The notes under the pieces were generated by a model. The model was not told the origin of the DNA and searched no databases. It saw nothing but the letters and a program-made list of their open reading frames with translations. DNA of 10,328 nucleotides from an uncultured Prevotella sp. (GTDB taxonomy: Bacteria; Bacteroidota; Bacteroidia; Bacteroidales; Bacteroidaceae): contig CAMOTK010000056.1 in assembly GCA_946625715.1 (NCBI GenBank), positions 1 through 10,328 of the forward strand, in the 5' to 3' direction. The position numbers were made by a program, and so were the translations under genes. Positions within the stretch are counted from its first letter, which is position 1; every line of letters begins with the position of its first letter. Positions 6,593 to 10,328 of this stretch are shown here, in pieces.

Positions 6593-7996
6593 ATGAAGAA
6601 AATCGTCTTGCTCGGTGCTTGGCTGCTCTCACTGACAGCTACGGCGCAAACAGCACGCAAACTGGTTGTCAACATCACCAGCGACGGGACTGCCAACATG
6701 ACTGTCTATTTGCCTGAGAATCCTTCAGGACGTGCTTTGGTGGGCTGTCCGGGCGGTGGCTATCAGCATTTGTCCATGCAGAACGAAGGCCACGACTGGG
6801 CATCGTTCTTCAATAGCAAAGGCATCGCCTATGGTGTGCTCACCTATCGGATGCCCAATGGCGACCGCACTATTCCTCTTTCCGATGCACAGAATGCCAT
6901 CCGCACCATGCGCGACAGTGCCGATGTGTGGCACATCAGTCCCAACGACGTGGGCATCATGGGCTTTTCGGCCGGTGGTCATTTAGCGTCGGCCACAGCC
7001 ACCCATGCACCGTTTGAGGCTCGTCCCAACTTCCAGATACTATTTTATCCGGTCATCACCATGAACGAAAAGGACACCCATAAGGGCTCGGTACGCAACT
7101 TCTTGGGCAAGGACTCCCAGAACGAGAAACTCGTCAAGGAGTTCTCCAGCGACCGCGCCGTTCGACGCCATCGCACGCCACCAGCCATCATCCTCACGGC
7201 CAACGACGACCGCACCGTGCCACCGGTAAACAATGCCATTGCCTACTATTCGGCCATGCGCCGGCAAGGCAATGTCTGCGCATTGCATGTCTATCCCACA
7301 GGCGGGCACGGCTTTGGCATGCGCACCACCTTCCGATACCACGACCAGATGCTCAACGACCTGAGTGAATGGCTCAACACCCTACCCTCACCTAAAGCCG
7401 ACGCCATTCGAGTGGCCTGCATTGGCAATAGCATCACCGATGGTCATGGCATCGACGTGGCCGAAACGTTCGGCTATCCGGCCCAGCTGCAAGCGCTTCT
7501 CGGCGAAAAATATCTGGTGAAAAACTTTGGTGTCAGCGGGCGCACCATGCTGCAGCACGGCAACTATCCTTACATGGTAGAACCCATGTGGACCGACGCC
7601 AAGGCTTTCCTGCCACAGATTGCCATCATCAAACTTGGCACCAACGATTCCAAGCCTGCCAACTGGGACCCATACAAAAGCGAATATGAGCGCGACCTGA
7701 TGCAGATGATCAACGAACTTCGCGCCCTGCCGTCGAAACCACGCATCTACCTATGCACGCCGCTGCAAGTAGACCACAAGACAAGAGCCGACGACCCGAT
7801 GCTCATTCGCAACAACGTCATTGAGGAAGAAATTATTCCGCTGCTCCGCAAGGTGGCCAAACGCGAGAAGCTGACCATCATCGACCTGCACCCACTCATC
7901 GATCCCAATGGGCCAGAAATGCAGAAAGACGGCATACACCCTAACGATAAAGGTGCCCGAAAAATGGCCGAAGCCGTAGCCGCTGCATTGAAGTAA
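6593..7996 (+). CDS. Two-domain secreted esterase: alpha/beta hydrolase fused to SGNH/GDSL hydrolase
   Basis: Residues 1-18 form a signal peptide (MKKIVLLGAWLLSLTATA). Residues about 22-265 are an alpha/beta hydrolase of the esterase/lipase (BD-FAE-like) type: oxyanion loop CPGGGY (52-57), nucleophile Ser126 in GFSAGG (124-129), acid Asp206 in NDDRTVP and base His239 in GGHGFG. Residues about 270-467 are an SGNH hydrolase: block I GNSIT with Ser280, block II NFGVSG with Gly313, block III GTND with Asn351, block V DGIHPND with Asp446 and His449. Both active sites look intact, so the protein probably removes two kinds of acyl group, for instance acetyl or feruloyl esters of plant polysaccharide; the substrate is inferred only from family. 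AAGGA at 6584-6588 lies just before the ATG, and the CE7-like gene ends 13 bases upstream. The two modules join with little linker (about 264-271). No terminator follows before the hflX promoter. Confidence 0.9.
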   Translation: MKKIVLLGAWLLSLTATAQTARKLVVNITSDGTANMTVYLPENPSGRALVGCPGGGYQHLSMQNEGHDWASFFNSKGIAYGVLTYRMPNGDRTIPLSDAQNAIRTMRDSADVWHISPNDVGIMGFSAGGHLASATATHAPFEARPNFQILFYPVITMNEKDTHKGSVRNFLGKDSQNEKLVKEFSSDRAVRRHRTPPAIILTANDDRTVPPVNNAIAYYSAMRRQGNVCALHVYPTGGHGFGMRTTFRYHDQMLNDLSEWLNTLPSPKADAIRVACIGNSITDGHGIDVAETFGYPAQLQALLGEKYLVKNFGVSGRTMLQHGNYPYMVEPMWTDAKAFLPQIAIIKLGTNDSKPANWDPYKSEYERDLMQMINELRALPSKPRIYLCTPLQVDHKTRADDPMLIRNNVIEEEIIPLLRKVAKREKLTIIDLHPLIDPNGPEMQKDGIHPNDKGARKMAEAVAAALK

Positions 7997-8018
7997 TCAC
8001 TCATTTATCGACAAAATC

Positions 8019-8051
8019 TTTGGCACATTCGAATAAATTGCGTATATTTGC
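8019..8051 (+). promoter_or_regulatory. Promoter of hflX
   Basis: TTTG at 8019-8022 is followed after exactly 20 bases by TATATTTGC at 8043-8051, a full match to TAnnTTTGY. The start of transcription is expected near 8058, about 18 bases before the hflX ATG. This is the cleanest promoter in the window. Confidence 0.8.
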
Positions 8052-8067
8052 AGGCTATTATATAAAA

Positions 8068-8079
8068 ATGTACGCATGA
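8068..8079 (+). other. Three-codon upstream frame overlapping the hflX start
   Basis: ATGTACGCATGA encodes Met-Tyr-Ala-stop, and its TGA overlaps the hflX ATG as ATGA. A ribosome finishing it would be placed on the hflX start. It may be chance; nothing shows that it is translated. Confidence 0.25.
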
Positions 8080-9410
8080 AGGAATTCGTAATATCCGAAG
8101 TCAAAGCCGAAACAGCGGTGCTCGTGGGCCTGATTACAAAGGACCAGGACGAGGCCAAGACTAAGGAATATCTGGACGAACTGGAGTTTCTGGCCGATAC
8201 GGCCGGCGCCCGCGTGGTGAAGCGTTTCACCCAGAAAGTGGGCGGTCCCAGCCAGGTGACCTATGTCGGTTCGGGTAAGCTTCTGGAAATCAAACAATAT
8301 ATCAAAGCCTGCCAAGATGCATACGACGACTGGCTTGACCAACAAGAGCAGGCCCTCGTGAACTTGGAGAGCGAGGAAGATGCCCCGCAGCCTGTGGGAA
8401 TGGTCATCTTCGACGACGAGCTCTCTGCCAAGCAGATTCGCAACATTGAGAAGGAACTGCAAGTAAAGATTCTCGACCGTACCAGTCTCATTCTCGACAT
8501 TTTCGCCATGCGCGCCCAGACGGCTGAAGCTAAAGCGCAAGTTGAACTGGCCCAGCATCGCTACATGTTGCCACGACTGCAACGCTTGTGGACCCACCTT
8601 GAGCGCCAAGGCGGCGGTTCTGGTTCCGGTGGTGGCAAAGGCAGTGTGGGTTTGCGTGGTCCTGGCGAGACGCAGTTGGAGCTCGACCGCCGTATCATTC
8701 TGCAGCGCATCACCCTGCTGAAACAGCGTTTAGCAGAAATCGACAAACAAAAGACCACACAGCGTAAAAACCGCGGCCGCCTTATTCGAGTGGCTCTTGT
8801 AGGTTATACAAACGTGGGCAAGTCGACCATGATGAATCTGCTGGCCAAGAGTGAGGTGTTTGCCGAGAACAAGCTCTTTGCCACACTCGACACCACAGTA
8901 CGCAAGATGACCATCGAGAACCTTCCGTTCCTTTTGGCCGACACCGTAGGATTCATCCGCAAATTGCCTTCAGACCTTGTTGAGTCGTTTAAGTCGACCC
9001 TCGACGAAGTGCGCGAAGCCGACCTGTTGGTGCATGTGGTAGACATCTCCCACCCCGACTTTGAAGAACAGATTCGCGTGGTAGAACAGACGCTGAAGGA
9101 CCTTGGCTGTGCCGAAACGCCCAGTCTGATTGTCTTCAATAAGATTGACGCCTACACATGGACGCCACAAGACCCCGACGACCTGACGCCTCCAAAGAAG
9201 GAGAACATCTCGCTCGACGACCTGAAGAAGACGTGGATGGCCCGCATGCAGGGCGACTGCCTGTTTATTTCTGCCCGCGAACGGCAGAACATCGAAGAGC
9301 TTCGCGAAGTGCTCTACAAGCGAGTTCGCGAACTTCATGTGCAAAAGTATCCCTATAACGATTTTTTATATAACATAGAAGAATTCACTACAGACGACAA
9401 CGGACAATAA
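8076..9410 (+). CDS. hflX: GTPase HflX
   Basis: HflX is a ribosome-associated GTPase that splits stalled 70S ribosomes, notably under heat or antibiotic stress. The 444-residue product has an N-terminal HflX domain (about 10-175), the Gly-rich loop (QGGGSGSGGGKGSVGLRGPG, 178-197) and a GTPase domain: G1 GYTNVGKST (243-251), G2 near TLDTT (270-274), G3 DTVGF (289-293), G4 NKID (355-358), G5 SAR (399-401). Compared with short HflX proteins there is an acidic insertion at about 80-106 in the N-terminal domain and a longer G4-G5 stretch (about 359-396, including DDLTPPKKENISLDDLKK). Both resemble what I recall of Bacteroidota HflX. ATG at 8076 is the first in frame after the promoter. It has its own promoter and terminator, so it seems to be transcribed alone; it is not next to hfq as in Escherichia coli. 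Confidence 0.97.
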   Translation: MKEFVISEVKAETAVLVGLITKDQDEAKTKEYLDELEFLADTAGARVVKRFTQKVGGPSQVTYVGSGKLLEIKQYIKACQDAYDDWLDQQEQALVNLESEEDAPQPVGMVIFDDELSAKQIRNIEKELQVKILDRTSLILDIFAMRAQTAEAKAQVELAQHRYMLPRLQRLWTHLERQGGGSGSGGGKGSVGLRGPGETQLELDRRIILQRITLLKQRLAEIDKQKTTQRKNRGRLIRVALVGYTNVGKSTMMNLLAKSEVFAENKLFATLDTTVRKMTIENLPFLLADTVGFIRKLPSDLVESFKSTLDEVREADLLVHVVDISHPDFEEQIRVVEQTLKDLGCAETPSLIVFNKIDAYTWTPQDPDDLTPPKKENISLDDLKKTWMARMQGDCLFISARERQNIEELREVLYKRVRELHVQKYPYNDFLYNIEEFTTDDNGQ

Positions 9411-9439
9411 TCAAAATCCGCTGTTGTCTGTTGTTTTTT
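9391..9439 (+). terminator. Intrinsic terminator of hflX
   Basis: CAGACGACAACGGA (9391-9404) pairs with TCCGCTGTTGTCTG (9417-9430) with one mismatch and one G-T pair, a 14-position stem and 12-base loop, followed by TTGTTTTTT. The left arm lies within the last hflX codons, so coding and termination share sequence. Confidence 0.82.
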
Positions 9440-9446
9440 AACAACA
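9429..9446 (+). repeat. Second hairpin overlapping the hflX terminator T-tract
   Basis: TGTTGTT (9429-9435) pairs with AACAACA (9440-9446) around a TTTT loop. In RNA this would tie up part of the terminator's U-tract and the last bases of its right arm, and it ends 9 bases before the next start codon. It could modulate readthrough into the downstream gene. Confidence 0.4.
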
Positions 9447-9455
9447 ACACAAGCT

Positions 9456-10328
9456 ATGAGAGAGTACAGACTATTGAACCAAGAAGAAATCCAGGTACTT
9501 GAACAGAACGCCTGCTGGGCAGAAGATTGGAGCCGCGTTCAGGTTGCTCCGAGTTTTAAACCGTACAACTTCCACCGTGTACTATTCTACGGGGACATCT
9601 TCCTGGGCTCGTTCGACAAGCAAATCGAAGTGAGCAAGGGTTTCTTCAAGCACTCTGGCATCAACGACGCCGCCCTGCGCAACGTGTCGGTAGGCAACGA
9701 CTGCCTCATTGAGAAAGTAGGCAACTTCATCAACAACTATACAATTGGCGACGACTGCTACATCTCCAACATCTCGACCATGGAAACCACCGAAGGCGCC
9801 ACGTTCGGTTCCGGCTCAATGATTTCCGTGCTCAACGAGATGGGCGATGGCAACGTAGTGCTCTTCCCGGAACTGAACAGCCAGCTGGCTGCTTTCATGG
9901 TGAAGCATTTCCAAGACCGCGAACTGAAGAACCGGCTGCAGCAGCTCATCGAAGACGAGATTCGCGTGTCGCTGCCCGACCGCGGTACTATTGGCAACAA
10001 CGTCAAAATTATCAACACCAAGGAGATTGTCAACACCATCATCCGCGAAGACTGCGAAATCAGCGGCACTTCGCGCCTGAGCGACTGCACCATCATGTCG
10101 TCGAAAGACTCGTCGGTGTTCATTGGCACTGGTGTCATCTGCGAAAACAGCATCATCTGCGATGGTTGCTCTATCAACAACAGTGTGAAGATGCAAGACT
10201 GCTTCGTAGGCGAGGCCTGCCAGATTACCAACGGCTTCACAGCAGAAGCCTCGCTTTTCTTTGCCAACTCCTACATGGCCAACGGCGAGGCCTGCGCCGC
10301 CTTCTGCGGTCCCTTCTCGGCCAGCCAC
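9456..10328 (+). CDS. DUF4954 family left-handed beta-helix protein, N-terminal 291 residues (3' end outside window)
   Basis: The frame opens at ATG 9456 (MREYRLLNQEEIQVLEQNAC) and stays open to the last base, so this is the 5' part of a longer gene; full DUF4954 proteins are, from memory, more than twice this length. After an N-terminal segment (about 1-70) come hexapeptide-type repeats: NVSVGNDCLIEKVGNFINNY, YTIGDDCYISNIS, then from about 221 FIGTGVICENSIICDGCSIN and VKMQDCFVGEACQITNGF. Spaced Ile/Val and Gly-Asp/Asn turns of this kind form the left-handed beta-helix seen in acyltransferases and nucleotidyltransferases. A predicted helical segment (about 140-172) interrupts the helix. There are many Cys residues and no signal peptide, so it is probably cytoplasmic. 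The reaction is unknown; a sugar-nucleotide or acyl transferase role is possible by fold only. No clear promoter lies in the 45-base gap after hflX, so it may depend on terminator readthrough. Confidence 0.85.
   Translation, partial: MREYRLLNQEEIQVLEQNACWAEDWSRVQVAPSFKPYNFHRVLFYGDIFLGSFDKQIEVSKGFFKHSGINDAALRNVSVGNDCLIEKVGNFINNYTIGDDCYISNISTMETTEGATFGSGSMISVLNEMGDGNVVLFPELNSQLAAFMVKHFQDRELKNRLQQLIEDEIRVSLPDRGTIGNNVKIINTKEIVNTIIREDCEISGTSRLSDCTIMSSKDSSVFIGTGVICENSIICDGCSINNSVKMQDCFVGEACQITNGFTAEASLFFANSYMANGEACAAFCGPFSASH

Noticed and set aside
9758-10328. Two overlapping minus-strand open frames at the right end
   Set aside because: Both are antisense to the DUF4954 frame, which shows beta-helix repeats and runs through the whole stretch. 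The minus frames show no family motif or start signal.
1-10328. CRISPR array, transposon, prophage, toxin-antitoxin or defence system
   Set aside because: I found no spaced direct repeats, transposase-like frames, terminal inverted repeats, integrase or small paired genes; genes are tightly packed, co-directional and of even composition.

Overview
The window reads as a chromosomal segment of a Bacteroidales bacterium, most likely a Prevotella-like member of the Bacteroidota. Two things point there. First, the intergenic gaps carry the Bacteroidota vegetative promoter pattern (TTTG, about 20 bases, TAnnTTTGY) just upstream of genes. Second, the gene families match that group: class II ribonucleotide reductase followed by folB, an amidase with a C-terminal SPOR-like tail followed by an MCE/MlaD protein, dnaA standing alone without dnaN or recF, an HflX with long acidic insertions, and a DUF4954 beta-helix protein. 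All recognised genes are on the + strand. The genus is an inference; there is no rRNA or other taxonomic marker.

Layout. Positions 2-1182 hold the 3' end of nrdJ (B12-dependent ribonucleotide reductase) and folB (dihydroneopterin aldolase), which overlap by 10 bases. Positions 1209-3525 are a cell-envelope unit: a promoter, a secreted zinc amidase that cuts peptidoglycan, a directly abutting MlaD-type lipid-transport protein, and a terminator. Positions 3526-3800 are an AT-rich non-coding stretch that ends in the dnaA promoter(s). Positions 3801-5254 are dnaA and its terminator. Positions 5231-7996 are a two-gene operon of secreted carbohydrate-esterase-like enzymes: a CE7/AXE1-like esterase, then a protein that fuses an alpha/beta hydrolase to an SGNH hydrolase. 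Its promoter overlaps the dnaA terminator. Positions 8019-9439 are promoter, hflX (ribosome-splitting GTPase) and terminator. From 9456 to the right edge is the 5' part of a DUF4954 left-handed beta-helix gene.

Most of the window is housekeeping: dNTP and folate synthesis, envelope maintenance, replication initiation and ribosome rescue. The accessory-looking part is the esterase pair, whose three predicted hydrolase active sites suggest removal of acetyl or other acyl groups from plant polysaccharides. I see no tRNA, rRNA, CRISPR array, transposon, prophage or defence system. The observations most worth checking are the triple-active-site esterase operon with its divergent CE7 motifs, the shared terminator/promoter DNA after dnaA, the tandem promoter-like arrangement before dnaA, and a 13-residue-phased repeat in the MlaD-like protein.
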